A stretch of DNA of 64,000 nt. Source: Mesorhizobium australicum. Its GTDB lineage: Bacteria; Pseudomonadota; Alphaproteobacteria; Rhizobiales; Rhizobiaceae. The notes under the pieces were generated by a model. That model saw only the letters and a program-made list of their open reading frames with translations. It searched no databases and was not told where the DNA came from. This document shows, one piece after another, positions 18,943 to 28,103 of this stretch. The number at the start of each line of letters is the position of its first letter. Position 1 is the stretch's first letter. The DNA lies in the NCBI RefSeq assembly GCF_900177325.1, contig NZ_FXBL01000004.1:1426001-1490000 (forward strand), in the 5' to 3' direction. A program made the position numbers and the translations under genes.

Positions 18943-19425
18943 TCAGTAGCCGCCGGGTGGTAGATAGGTGAGTGCGCCGCGGATGGTGACGTTGCAGCCC
19001 GGGATACCGAGGCTGTTGGCGGTGCCCGACATCGTGACCGTCACTGTATTGGCGACCACCGCCGAGATCGAGAATTGCGTGTTGATCGACGGAATGGCGA
19101 CAGGGCGCGCGAAGATGTTTCCCGCGACGCTGACCCGGCCCGCGCCGCGCAGCGTCGGCGTGGCATCGGCGTTGGAAAGCAGCAGCGACCCGTTGGTGCT
19201 CATGATCGAGAGACGTTCGGGCGTCGTCTCCGCGCCGACATTGGCGAGGTATTCGACGACGAACGATTCGGAGATATCGTATTCCGCCATGCAGAGGCCA
19301 GTATTCGTGCGAGCGGTAATGACGACGATGCCCTTGAACAGCTTGGCCGCGTAGGCCTCGCCGGCGCCGGTGAGCGCGGTTGCCAGGACGACGCTGGCAA
19401 GAAGGGACTTGCGGCCGATGGACAT
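18943..19425 (-). CDS. Secreted protein of unknown family, tandem copy 1
   Basis: This 160-residue protein has a classical signal peptide (MSIGRKSLLASVVLATALTG, likely cleaved after AYA at about residue 27), giving a mature part of about 133 residues rich in small and beta-forming residues. Two cysteines (in GLCMAEYD and IPGCNVTI) could form a disulfide in the periplasm. The C-terminus is TYLPPGGY. It is a tandem paralogue of the gene at 19483-19965: the signal peptide, the AEYDISESF.VEYLAN.GAETTPER block and the last ten residues are nearly identical, while the middle has diverged. GGGAG stands before the ATG. No known family was recognised; a secreted structural or adhesive role is only a guess. 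Confidence 0.75.
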   Translation of the reverse strand: MSIGRKSLLASVVLATALTGAGEAYAAKLFKGIVVITARTNTGLCMAEYDISESFVVEYLANVGAETTPERLSIMSTNGSLLLSNADATPTLRGAGRVSVAGNIFARPVAIPSINTQFSISAVVANTVTVTMSGTANSLGIPGCNVTIRGALTYLPPGGY

Positions 19426-19482
19426 GTGATGGTCTCCCTGTCTGGTACTTCGTAGGTTTTGGCTGCGTTCGTGTGTCGGGTC

Positions 19483-19965
19483 TCAATAGCCGCCGGGCGG
19501 CAGGTAGGTGAGGGCGGCACGGATCTTCACGCTGCAGCCGGGAATTCCGAGCTGCGTCACAACTGCGGACATCGTGGCGACAAGCGACGTAGCTGCGACG
19601 GCGGAAACCGTGAAATTCGTGGTGACGGACGGTATGCTGATCGGCTTGGCCAAGATGTTTCCGGTGATGCTGACGCTACCGGCGCCGTTCAATTTTGGGG
19701 TCGAGTCCACATTCGTCAGAAGGAGCGACCCGTTCGCCCCGATGATGGAAATCCGCTCCGGCGTCGTTTCGGCGCCGATATTCGCCAGGTATTCGACGAT
19801 GAAACTCTCGGAGATGTCATATTCGGCCGCGCAGGCGGCAGTGTTCGTGCGTTCGAGGACCACCGCGACGCCCTTGAACAGCCTTGCAGCGGAAGCTTCG
19901 CCCGTTGCGGCTATAGCGGTTGCCAAAACAACGCCAGCAAGAAGCGGCTTGCAGCCGATGGACAT
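19483..19965 (-). CDS. Secreted protein of unknown family, tandem copy 2
   Basis: This is a 160-residue paralogue of the protein at 18943-19425 with the same length and layout: a signal peptide cleaved near ASA at residue 26, the shared block AEYDISESFIVEYLANIG, cysteines at matching places (AACAAEYD, IPGCSVKI), and the ending TYLPPGGY. The ATG at 19965 has GGGAGG a few bases upstream; the frame stays open further but upstream sequence does not look like a signal. Only 57 bases separate the copies, and both lie on the minus strand, so this copy is first in the unit. The promoter probably lies within 19966-20256, which contains no other gene. Confidence 0.75.
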   Translation of the reverse strand: MSIGCKPLLAGVVLATAIAATGEASAARLFKGVAVVLERTNTAACAAEYDISESFIVEYLANIGAETTPERISIIGANGSLLLTNVDSTPKLNGAGSVSITGNILAKPISIPSVTTNFTVSAVAATSLVATMSAVVTQLGIPGCSVKIRAALTYLPPGGY

Positions 19966-20256
19966 CTGATGGCCTCCCTGTCTTACACTGCCTGGGACTT
20001 CGGTGACGAAGGACATGTGCCCTTGCGTCAACAATTGCTTGGAAGCGGTGTCGTGTCGAGACTTTTCTTTCGTAACGGAAGCTTTTTTCATTTGAGATCG
20101 TAGTATTCCGTTGTCTTCGAAATCTTGCCGCGGCTGAGCCTCGCGAGACGAGGCGGCTCTGGTCGCGAGGACATTTCCGAACCGAACCAACTGCCGCACT
20201 TGCCCGGCTGGGCCAGGAATGGAGTATGCTGGGTCTTGGCATATGAGGAACGCATA

Positions 20257-20886
20257 ATGGCTGACGGACATCACGAGGGCGCGCTCGGTCAGGTCTATGG
20301 CGCGAAGGCGCCGGAAGAGGTGGCGGCCCTCTACGACCGCTGGGCCGATACATATGACGCGGAGATGGCGGCGGCCGGTTATCGGCATCCCTCGATCGCG
20401 CTCGCGCTTCTCGCGCGCTACCTGCCGCGTGGGGCGACGCCGGTGCTCGATGCCGGCTGCGGCACCGGTCTGGTCGGCGAATGGCTGGGCATCGTCGGCT
20501 ATCCGCAGGTCGAAGGCCTCGACCTCTCCACGGGCATGCTCGAACGGGCGAAGGCGAAGGGCGCCTATGCGCAGCTGCACAATCTGGCGCTCGGCGGCCC
20601 GCTGCCTTTCGCCGACGGCCACTTCGCCGGCATCGTCTCGGCGGGCGTCTTCACCACCGGCCATGTCGGCGCGGAGGGGCTGGACGAGCTGATTCGCATC
20701 TGCCGGCCGGGTGGAACGATCGTGCTGACGGTGAAGAACACGTTGTGGGAGGGCGGCTTTGCCGCCCGGATTGCCGAGCTCGAGCGACAGGGGCTTGTGA
20801 AGTGCATCGAGGAGACGGAGCCGTATGTCTCCATGCCCGGCGAGACGGGCACCGTGCCGAGCCGCGGGCTGGCACTGAAGCGATAG
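20257..20886 (+). CDS. Class I SAM-dependent methyltransferase
   Basis: This 209-residue protein has a Rossmann methyltransferase fold with motif I VLDAGCGTGLVGEWL, the acidic motif II end VEGLDLSTGML, and motif IV ADGHFAGIVSAGVFT. It ends close after the PGGTIVLTVKN strand. It resembles the WBSCR27/METTL27-like group. The ATG at 20257 is preceded by GAGGAA. Its stop is one base from the end of the convergent antiporter gene. The acceptor is unknown. Confidence 0.85.
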   Translation: MADGHHEGALGQVYGAKAPEEVAALYDRWADTYDAEMAAAGYRHPSIALALLARYLPRGATPVLDAGCGTGLVGEWLGIVGYPQVEGLDLSTGMLERAKAKGAYAQLHNLALGGPLPFADGHFAGIVSAGVFTTGHVGAEGLDELIRICRPGGTIVLTVKNTLWEGGFAARIAELERQGLVKCIEETEPYVSMPGETGTVPSRGLALKR

Positions 20887-20887
20887 G

Positions 20888-22525
20888 CTATCCCGCGATG
20901 CGGGCCTCGAGCAGGTCGATCTCGCGCACCAGCTTGCGGGCGACGTCGTCTGGCACGTTGCGCGCCCGCGCGTTGCGATAGACTTCGTCGCGTTCGGCAC
21001 GCAGGGCCGCCAGCCGGAGCTTGCGTTCGATCCCGTCAATCTTGCGCACGAGCGTGGCTTCCTCACCCGTCTTCAAGCCGGCATCGATGCGCTGGCGGTA
21101 CAATTCCATCAGGCGCGTGCCGGTTTCGGCATAGATGTCCACGTCGTCGCGGCCCTGACTCAGTTCGTGCAGCTCCTGCTCGATCGCCTTGATCGCGGCT
21201 TCCGCCGAGGCGATCCGCGCCCGATCCTCCTCGACCTGATGCGAGGGTTCGGGCGGCAGTTCCAGCCCTTTCAGGAAATAGGGCAGGCCGATGCTCGCGG
21301 CGATGAGCGACATGATGATGACGCCGGCGGCGAGGAAGATCGCGAGATCTCGCGCGGGAAACGGCGTGCCGTCGTCGAGCATCAACGGCAGGGTAAGGAT
21401 GCCCGCCAGCGTGATCGCGCCGCGCGCGCCGGCCACCGACATCGCGGCTATGAGCCTCCAGCTCGGCATGACCGCGACCTGCCCTTCCGGCGCCTTGCGG
21501 AAGGTCGTGTAGCGCAACGATCCCCATACCCAAAGGAAACGGAGAGCTGCGAGTGCAAGGTTGATCGCGACGACATAGACCGCCAGCCAGATCGGGTCGC
21601 GATGGCCGGTCTCCTGCACCACTTGTGCAGCACCTTCGACGATCTTCGGCAACTGCTCGCCGAGCAGCACGAAGATGATGCCGTTGAGCGTGAACTGCAC
21701 CGTATCCCAGACCGCGCTGCGCCGCACGCGGGTGACCGCCAGCGCTTGGCCGGTCTGCTCGGCATAGCTCATGCTCATGCCCGCCGCGACGGCCGCCAGG
21801 ATGCCGGAGCAGTGAAGATGCTCGGCCAGCAGATAGGCGGCGAAGGGGATGAGCAGACTGATCAGGATCTGGGAGCCTGTTTCCTCACCCAGCCGGCGCG
21901 AGATCCAGTTCTTGGCGGTGGTGATGCCAAAGGTCACGACGACGCCGATCGCGATGCCGCCGACGGCGACCCAGATGAAGGTGCCCACGGCGTCGAACAG
22001 CGAGAAGGCACCCGTCAGCGCCGCCGCCACGGCGAAACGCATGCAGACCAGGCCAGACGCGTCGTTGAGCAGCGACTCGCCCTCCAGGATGTGCATGATG
22101 CGCTTGGGGATCGGCACGCGCGCGGCAATCGCCGACACCGCGACAGGGTCGGTCGGCGAGACGATCGCGGCCAGCGCAAAGGCGACCGCCAGCGGCATGG
22201 ACGGCACCAGCCAGTTGATGAGGAAGCCGACGCCGAGCACGGTCACCACCACAAGGCCGATCGCCAGCTCCAGGATCGTGCCCTTGTCGCGGAACAGACC
22301 TTCCTTCGGAATCCGCCAGCCGTCGAGAAAGAGAAGCGGCGGCAGGAAGAGCAGGAAGAAGATGTCCGGGCTGAGCTCGACCGGATCGCTCGTAACCGAG
22401 GCCACTGCCGCACCGAGCCCGATCTGGACCAGCGGCAAGGGCACCGCGATGGGCAAGGCACGCGCGATGAAGCCGCTGATGACGACGGCCAGTAAGAGAA
22501 CGAGTACGAGGGATATCGTCTCCAA
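20888..22525 (-). CDS. Na+/H+ antiporter, CPA1 (NhaP-like) family
   Basis: This 545-residue inner-membrane protein exchanges sodium (or potassium) for protons. About twelve membrane helices cover residues 1-410. The ion-binding core is visible as SPTDPVAVSAI in the fifth helix and GESLLNDASGLV in the sixth, with an essential Asp in each; GARGAITLAG lies in a late helix. The C-terminal 130 residues are hydrophilic, helical and probably cytoplasmic, ending with LVREIDLLEARIAG. It is transcribed alone, convergent with the methyltransferase. Confidence 0.9.
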   Translation of the reverse strand: METISLVLVLLLAVVISGFIARALPIAVPLPLVQIGLGAAVASVTSDPVELSPDIFFLLFLPPLLFLDGWRIPKEGLFRDKGTILELAIGLVVVTVLGVGFLINWLVPSMPLAVAFALAAIVSPTDPVAVSAIAARVPIPKRIMHILEGESLLNDASGLVCMRFAVAAALTGAFSLFDAVGTFIWVAVGGIAIGVVVTFGITTAKNWISRRLGEETGSQILISLLIPFAAYLLAEHLHCSGILAAVAAGMSMSYAEQTGQALAVTRVRRSAVWDTVQFTLNGIIFVLLGEQLPKIVEGAAQVVQETGHRDPIWLAVYVVAINLALAALRFLWVWGSLRYTTFRKAPEGQVAVMPSWRLIAAMSVAGARGAITLAGILTLPLMLDDGTPFPARDLAIFLAAGVIIMSLIAASIGLPYFLKGLELPPEPSHQVEEDRARIASAEAAIKAIEQELHELSQGRDDVDIYAETGTRLMELYRQRIDAGLKTGEEATLVRKIDGIERKLRLAALRAERDEVYRNARARNVPDDVARKLVREIDLLEARIAG

Positions 22526-22684
22526 GAGCCATCTCCACGGGCAGGCAGTACAGTAGCGCGAAAGACGGACGCTAATTTCGGTTTCGGGTGATTTCTCGCA
22601 TCAGTCAATCCCGCGAATGCGGTTGGCTGCCTTGCGTCCGGATCAAGTGGCCCCACGGACCGAGATCAGAACGAAGGGCTCCCG

Positions 22685-25126
22685 TCACCCCTTTACCCGC
22701 TCCGCGTTCGGATCGTAGAGCGCCTCGATGTGCAATTTTGCCGCCACCGTTTCCATCGCCACCACCAGTTCATATGTCCCCCCGGCGAGGAACTCGTCGC
22801 TCACGCCCTCCGCGTTGCGGACGTAGCCGTAGCCGATGTTTTTCTCCACCGTGTAGCCGTAGCCGCCGGAGGTGAGGTAGCCGACCGGCTGGCCGTCGCG
22901 CAGGATCGTTTCGCGACCGAGGAGGACGATTTTGGGGTCGTCGACCGTGAAGCAAGCGAGGCGTTTCTTCAGCGGCTGGCCGGCAACGGCCTCCAGCGCG
23001 CGGCGGCCGGAGAAGTCGGTGTTCTTGCGCAGCTTCACCGCCCAGCCGAGCCCGGCCTCGAACGGCGTGTCGTTCGGCGTGATGTCCGAGCCCCAGGCGC
23101 GGTAGCCCTTCTCCAGTCGCAGCGATTCCAGCGCGCGGTAGCCGACGGGGCGGATGCCGTGGCCCTCTCCCGCCTTCATGAGCGCGTCGAAGACCACCCC
23201 CGTCGCCTCGATCGGAACGTGCAGCTCCCAGCCCAGCTCGCCGACATAGGTGACGCGCAGCGCGCGCACGGTCGTGCCCGCGATGTCGATCTCGCGGACA
23301 TGGCCGAAGGGAAAGGCCTCGCTGGAGACATCGGCGTCGGTGACGGCGGCCAGCACGTCGCGGGCGCGGGGGCCCATCAGGGAAAGCGTGCCGAACTGTT
23401 CGGTCACGTCGGTCAGCCGCGCGTCGAGGCCTGCGCCGATGTGGTCCTCGATCCAGGCGAGGTCGTGGGTGCGGAAGCCGGTGCCGGTGACGATGTAGAA
23501 GCGGTCCTCGCCGAGACGCGCCACCGTGAGGTCGGCTTCGATGCCGCCGCGTGAGTTGAGAAGCTGCGTGTAGGTCAGCCGGCCGACGGGTTTCGACACG
23601 TCGTTGGCGCAGATCCAGTCGAGCGCCTTCTGCGCGTCCGCTCCGGCAAGCTCGTATTTGGCGAAGGAGGACTGGTCGAAGATGCCGACCTTCTCGCGCA
23701 CCAGCCGGTGTTCGTCGCCGACCGGGCCGAACCAGTTCTGCCGGCCCATCGAATATACATCCTCGGCCGCGACCACCGACGGAGCGAACCAGTTTGGCCG
23801 CTCCCAGCCGAGCTTGGAGCCGAAGACGGCGCGACAAGCCTTGAGGCGCTCGTAGAGCGGCGAGACGATGTAAGGCCGCCCGCTCTGGTATTCCTCGTGC
23901 GGATAAGCGATGGTGTAGTGCTTGCCGTAGGCTTCGAGCGTGCGGTCGCGCACCCAGTCGCGGTCGCGGTGAAGCTTCGAGAAGCGGCGGATGTCGACCA
24001 CCCACAGGTCGAGCGGCGCCTCGCCGTCGACCGTCCATTGCGCCAGCACCCAGCCCGCGCCGCCGCCCGAGGCGATGCCGAAGGCATTGAAGCCGGCGCC
24101 GACGAACATGTTGGCGCATTCGGGCGCAGCACCGAGGATGAAGTTGCCGTCGGGCGTAAAGCTCTCCGGCCCGTTGATCATCTGCTTCACGCCGACCTCG
24201 GCCAGCGCCGGGATGCGCTCGATCGCCTGGGTCATGTGCTGCTCGAAATGGTCGTAGTCGTCGTCGAACAGGCGGAACTGCCAGTCGTTGGGCACGTCTC
24301 CGGTCGTCCACGGCTGCGGGTTCGGCTCATAGCCGCCGAAGACGAGCCCGCCGACCTCCTCCTTGAAATAGGTGCGCCGGTCGGGGTCGCGGATCGTCGG
24401 CGCGTCGGTCGAAAGGCCCGGTATCTTCTCGGTGATGACATACTGGTGCTTCACCGGCTGCAGCGGCACGTCGATGCCGGCAAACGCGCCGACCTGCCGT
24501 GCCCACTGGCCGGCGCAGTTGACGACCTTGTCGCAGGCGATATCGCCCTGGTCGGTCTTCACTGCGACGATCCGCCGGCCCTGCATCTCGAAGCCGGTGA
24601 CGCGCACGTTCTCGAACAATTTCGCGCCGTGCATGCGTGCGCCCTTGGCGAGCGACTGCGTGATGTCCGACGGGCTCGCCTGCCCGTCGGTCGGCAGCCA
24701 GGACGCGCCGACGAGGTCGGAGACGTCCATGAGCGGGAACATCGCCCTGGTCTCTTCGGGCGAGAGCAGGTGCATGTCCATGCCGAAGCTCTTGGCAGTG
24801 GTGGCGGTGCGGCGGAACTCTGTCCAGCGGTCCTGGTTGGTGGCAAGGCGCAGGCAGCCGGTCATTTTCCAGCCGGTGGCGAGCCCGGTCTCGGCCTCCA
24901 GCCCCTTGTAGAGTTCGACCGAATATTTCAGTACCCGCGTGATCGAGGCCGACGAGCGCAGCTGGCCGACCAGGCCTGCCGCATGCCAGGTCGAGCCGGA
25001 GGTGATCTGCCCCATCTCCAAGAGCACCACGTCGGCCTTGTGGTCGCGGGCAAGGTGATAGGCGGTGGAACAGCCGATGATGCCGCCGCCGATGACGACG
25101 ATCTGGGCGTGCGAAGGCAGCGTCAT
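22685..25126 (-). CDS. Dimethylglycine/sarcosine dehydrogenase-like flavoprotein (DAO-GCV_T)
   Basis: This 813-residue protein joins an N-terminal FAD amine oxidase domain (GGGIIG at residues 13-18) to a C-terminal aminomethyltransferase-like folate domain (about 430-810). The STWHAAGL motif puts His48 where dimethylglycine and sarcosine dehydrogenases attach FAD covalently. Such enzymes oxidatively demethylate N-methylglycines and pass formaldehyde to tetrahydrofolate. The segment TPNDTPFEAGLGWAVKLRK is typical of the GcvT C-terminal part. Its start overlaps the stop of the kinase-like gene (ATGA) at the end of a betaine-type transporter operon, which agrees with catabolism of choline-derived methylamines. 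The exact N-methyl substrate is not certain. Confidence 0.88.
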   Translation of the reverse strand: MTLPSHAQIVVIGGGIIGCSTAYHLARDHKADVVLLEMGQITSGSTWHAAGLVGQLRSSASITRVLKYSVELYKGLEAETGLATGWKMTGCLRLATNQDRWTEFRRTATTAKSFGMDMHLLSPEETRAMFPLMDVSDLVGASWLPTDGQASPSDITQSLAKGARMHGAKLFENVRVTGFEMQGRRIVAVKTDQGDIACDKVVNCAGQWARQVGAFAGIDVPLQPVKHQYVITEKIPGLSTDAPTIRDPDRRTYFKEEVGGLVFGGYEPNPQPWTTGDVPNDWQFRLFDDDYDHFEQHMTQAIERIPALAEVGVKQMINGPESFTPDGNFILGAAPECANMFVGAGFNAFGIASGGGAGWVLAQWTVDGEAPLDLWVVDIRRFSKLHRDRDWVRDRTLEAYGKHYTIAYPHEEYQSGRPYIVSPLYERLKACRAVFGSKLGWERPNWFAPSVVAAEDVYSMGRQNWFGPVGDEHRLVREKVGIFDQSSFAKYELAGADAQKALDWICANDVSKPVGRLTYTQLLNSRGGIEADLTVARLGEDRFYIVTGTGFRTHDLAWIEDHIGAGLDARLTDVTEQFGTLSLMGPRARDVLAAVTDADVSSEAFPFGHVREIDIAGTTVRALRVTYVGELGWELHVPIEATGVVFDALMKAGEGHGIRPVGYRALESLRLEKGYRAWGSDITPNDTPFEAGLGWAVKLRKNTDFSGRRALEAVAGQPLKKRLACFTVDDPKIVLLGRETILRDGQPVGYLTSGGYGYTVEKNIGYGYVRNAEGVSDEFLAGGTYELVVAMETVAAKLHIEALYDPNAERVKG

Positions 25127-26010
25127 GGCTTGAGGGTTCCGAAACGGGACTGGTAACGGTCGAGCGCGGCGTCGAGCCGCTCGAGGTTTTCCGCGGTGTA
25201 GGCCTCATAGTCGACGCCCGGCGCGTCGAGATGCAGCTCCGACACCATCGACCACATGGATTCGCGCAGCAGAGAGGCGCACTGCATGGCGGCGTGCGCG
25301 CGCACGATCTCAGGCGAGGCTTTCTCGCCGAAATAGCGCGCCAGCAGTTCCTCTGACTGTTCCTCGTCGAAGCCGGCATTGGAGGCGAGGCCGGCGAGGT
25401 CGAACATGGCGGTGGTGAAGCCGGCATATTCGAAATCGATCAGCCACAGCCGCTCGCCATCGTCGAGAATGTTGGCGGGCAGGAAGTCGTTGTGGCCGAA
25501 GATGATCGGCAGCGGCGGCTGCGTCTTCTCCAGGTCGGCGGCGAGCTGGAGGAAGGCCGGCAGCCGGTCGCTCATCCGGCTCCCGCCCTCGCGCAGCGTC
25601 CGGGCGTAGTCTCGGATGACGTGGAAGACGAGGAAGGCGAAGCCGGCGCCGCTGATCTGGCGCGGCATCTCGATGTGGAAGCGCCGCACGATGTCCGCGA
25701 CGCGGCCGATGTTCTCCGTCACGTCGACCGGCGTGTAGGTCTTGCCGTTGATGAAGCGCGAGACCATGACGCCGGGACCAGTATAGACCACTTCCGGCGC
25801 GAAACCGCTGGCATGCGCGGCGCGCGCGGTCATGATTTCGCGGGTGCGGTGGACGTGGTGGAACGGATAGTCCTGGCCGAAGCGCACGACATATTTGCGG
25901 CCCGCATCCTCGACAGTGTAGCTCTTGTTCGACAGCCCGCCCTTCAGCGGCTTCGGGTCGACGGGACCGGACCAGATCGGCAGCACCCAGATGCGGGCGT
26001 TCATTTCCAT
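25123..26010 (-). CDS. Choline-kinase-like phosphotransferase in betaine operon
   Basis: This 295-residue kinase-fold protein has the catalytic loop GHNDFLPAN (residues 172-180) and the metal loop IDFEYAG (191-197), both characteristic of choline/ethanolamine kinases, and an N-terminal nucleotide loop, GGLSNKSYTV. It starts at the ATG overlapping the permease stop by one base, with AGGAAG eight bases upstream, and its stop overlaps the flavoprotein start. It is thus locked between transport and oxidation genes. Phosphorylating the imported substrate would be unusual for betaine catabolism, so the true ligand may be choline, ethanolamine or another aminoalcohol. A paralogue is at 17937-18845. 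Confidence 0.85.
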   Translation of the reverse strand: MEMNARIWVLPIWSGPVDPKPLKGGLSNKSYTVEDAGRKYVVRFGQDYPFHHVHRTREIMTARAAHASGFAPEVVYTGPGVMVSRFINGKTYTPVDVTENIGRVADIVRRFHIEMPRQISGAGFAFLVFHVIRDYARTLREGGSRMSDRLPAFLQLAADLEKTQPPLPIIFGHNDFLPANILDDGERLWLIDFEYAGFTTAMFDLAGLASNAGFDEEQSEELLARYFGEKASPEIVRAHAAMQCASLLRESMWSMVSELHLDAPGVDYEAYTAENLERLDAALDRYQSRFGTLKP

Positions 26011-28037
26011 CAAGATGCACTTCCTCCCATGCCGGCGAGGCCGAGCCTCGCTCTTGTTCTGGCCGCGCCGGCCGAGATCAGCCGGTCGGCGATGATCGCG
26101 ATCGCCGCGACCGCGAGGCCTGCGACGAGGCCGCGGCCGGTGTCCGCCTTGGTCAGCGCGATGTAGACCTCCTGGCCGAGATCGCGCGTGCCGACCAGCG
26201 CGGTGATGACCAGCATCGACAGCGCGAACATGATCGTCTGGTTGATGCCGAGCATGATCTCGGGCAGCGCCAGCTTCAGCCGGATCCGCGTCAGGATCTG
26301 GCCACGCGTCGCACCCATCGCGCGCCCCGCCTCGACCACGCGCGAATCGACCCGCCTCAGGCCGAGCACCGCGTAGCGGATCGCCGGCACGATCGCATAG
26401 GCGACGACGGCGAGCATGGCCGAAAAGTCGCCGACCCGAAACAGCATCACGACCGGCATCAGGTAGACGAAGGAGGGCAATGTCTGCAGCGTGTCGATGA
26501 CCAGCGACACGACGCGCCACAGGCGCTCGTTCTCGGCGCATAAGATGCCGACCGGGATGCCGATGAGCGCGGCGAACAGCACCGAGACGCCGCAGAGATA
26601 GACGGTGATCGCGGCCTTCTCCCACTGCCCTGTCGCGGCGATCAGGAAGGCGAGGACCGCCACCGTCGCCATCAGGCGAACGCCGCCGAGCAGATAGCCG
26701 GCGACGGCGAGAAGCCCCGTCACGCCAAGCCAGGGCAGATCGGAGAGGAAGCGCTTGAAGGGGACGAGCACGTTGAGCAGCACCGCGTTCTTTACCGCCT
26801 CGAACGTGTCGAAGAAGTTGATGTTGATCCACTTCACGGCCTCGGAGAGGAGCGCGCCCGTGGAGATCTCCCAGGCCTCCGGCCATTGGCGGACGAAGGG
26901 CAGGACCATGCCGAGCGCATAGGTCGCGGCGACCAGCGCGAGCGCGGCGCTTACATGCGGATAGCGGGCGAGCAGCGAGGCATCCAGCCGCGGGGCGGCG
27001 AAGTCGCGTTGCGCGAAGGCCTGGCTCAGCCGGTCGAGCGCGACGGCGAGCGCCACGATGGCGAGGCCGGCGACGAGCCCCGCGCCGATGTCGAGGCGGC
27101 GGAGTGCGGCGAGCACGTCGAAGCCGAGGCCGCCGGCGCCGATCATCGAGGCAATGATGACCATGTTGAGCGACAGCATGATCACCTGGTTGACGCCGAC
27201 CATCAGGCTGTCGCGCGCCGAGGGCACAAGCACGCGCCAGGTCATCTGGCGACGCGTCGCGCCAACCATGCGGCCAAGGTCGCGGACCTCGGGCGCGACC
27301 TGGCGCAGCGACAGCGCTGTGATGCGCGCCATCGGCGGCAGGGCGTAGATGACGGTCGCCACGATCGCGGCGGTGGGTCCGAACCCGAACAGGAACAGGA
27401 TCGGCACCAGATAGGCGAAGGCGGGGATGGTCTGCATCATGTCGAGCACGGGGGTCAGCGCCCGCTCGAAGCGCGGATGGCGGTAGGCGGCGATGCCGAG
27501 TAGCAGCCCGCCGGCGACGCCGATCGGTACGGCGACCAGCACCGAGGCGAGCGTCGCCATGGCGCTCTGCCACTGGCCGAAGACAAGGATGAAGCTGAAG
27601 CAGGCGGCGACCAGCACGGCGAGCGGCCGCCCGCCGGCCGCGTGGCCCATCAATGCGACGATGCCGATCACAGCGATCCACGACAGCGGCGGCGCAACCT
27701 GCACCGCGCTCGACCCCTGGCCGGACAGGAAGCCGGTGGCAAGCAGGCTGAGTGCGAGCCGGTACGGCGCCTCGATCAGCGAGGCGAGGAAGCGGGTGAG
27801 GTCGGTGAAGGTGAACAGGCCGAAGCTGGCATCGTTGACCAGCCACTTCATCGCCGCCGAAATCCACCGCGCAGCCGGAATCTCCCAGGCCTTGGGATAG
27901 ACGTCGATCCATGCCGGCACAGGCGCCAGCCAGAGGACGGCAAAGACCGCGAGCGCGGTGAGCCAGGGCAGGGAGATGCTGCCCGCGGCCATGCGGGGGG
28001 CGATAGGGCGCTGCGCCTCGATGACGGGGAGGCTCAT
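26010..28037 (-). CDS. ABC importer permease, double-length, betaine/choline type
   Basis: This 675-residue inner-membrane protein contains two complete permease domains of the ProW/OpuAB type in one chain, one at about residues 110-335 and one at 440-660. Each carries the EAA loop that docks on the ATPase (VRDLGRMVGATRRQM and VVEAGRAMGATRGQI). Most related systems use a homodimer of a single domain; here the pair is fused. The ATG at 28037 has GGAGG five bases upstream, better than the in-frame ATG 12 bases earlier. It lies between the ATPase and the kinase-like gene. Confidence 0.88.
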   Translation of the reverse strand: MSLPVIEAQRPIAPRMAAGSISLPWLTALAVFAVLWLAPVPAWIDVYPKAWEIPAARWISAAMKWLVNDASFGLFTFTDLTRFLASLIEAPYRLALSLLATGFLSGQGSSAVQVAPPLSWIAVIGIVALMGHAAGGRPLAVLVAACFSFILVFGQWQSAMATLASVLVAVPIGVAGGLLLGIAAYRHPRFERALTPVLDMMQTIPAFAYLVPILFLFGFGPTAAIVATVIYALPPMARITALSLRQVAPEVRDLGRMVGATRRQMTWRVLVPSARDSLMVGVNQVIMLSLNMVIIASMIGAGGLGFDVLAALRRLDIGAGLVAGLAIVALAVALDRLSQAFAQRDFAAPRLDASLLARYPHVSAALALVAATYALGMVLPFVRQWPEAWEISTGALLSEAVKWININFFDTFEAVKNAVLLNVLVPFKRFLSDLPWLGVTGLLAVAGYLLGGVRLMATVAVLAFLIAATGQWEKAAITVYLCGVSVLFAALIGIPVGILCAENERLWRVVSLVIDTLQTLPSFVYLMPVVMLFRVGDFSAMLAVVAYAIVPAIRYAVLGLRRVDSRVVEAGRAMGATRGQILTRIRLKLALPEIMLGINQTIMFALSMLVITALVGTRDLGQEVYIALTKADTGRGLVAGLAVAAIAIIADRLISAGAARTRARLGLAGMGGSAS

Positions 28038-28103
28038 GAGGGCCTCCATATGTCAGTTCTTTCGGCGTGAGGGGGCTGGTGCAAGCAAGGCACGTGCATC
28101 GCC

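Noticed and set aside
21167..22495. Open frame of 442 codons opposite the Na+/H+ antiporter
   Set aside because: The product is charged low-complexity sequence and lies entirely inside a well-supported gene on the other strand.
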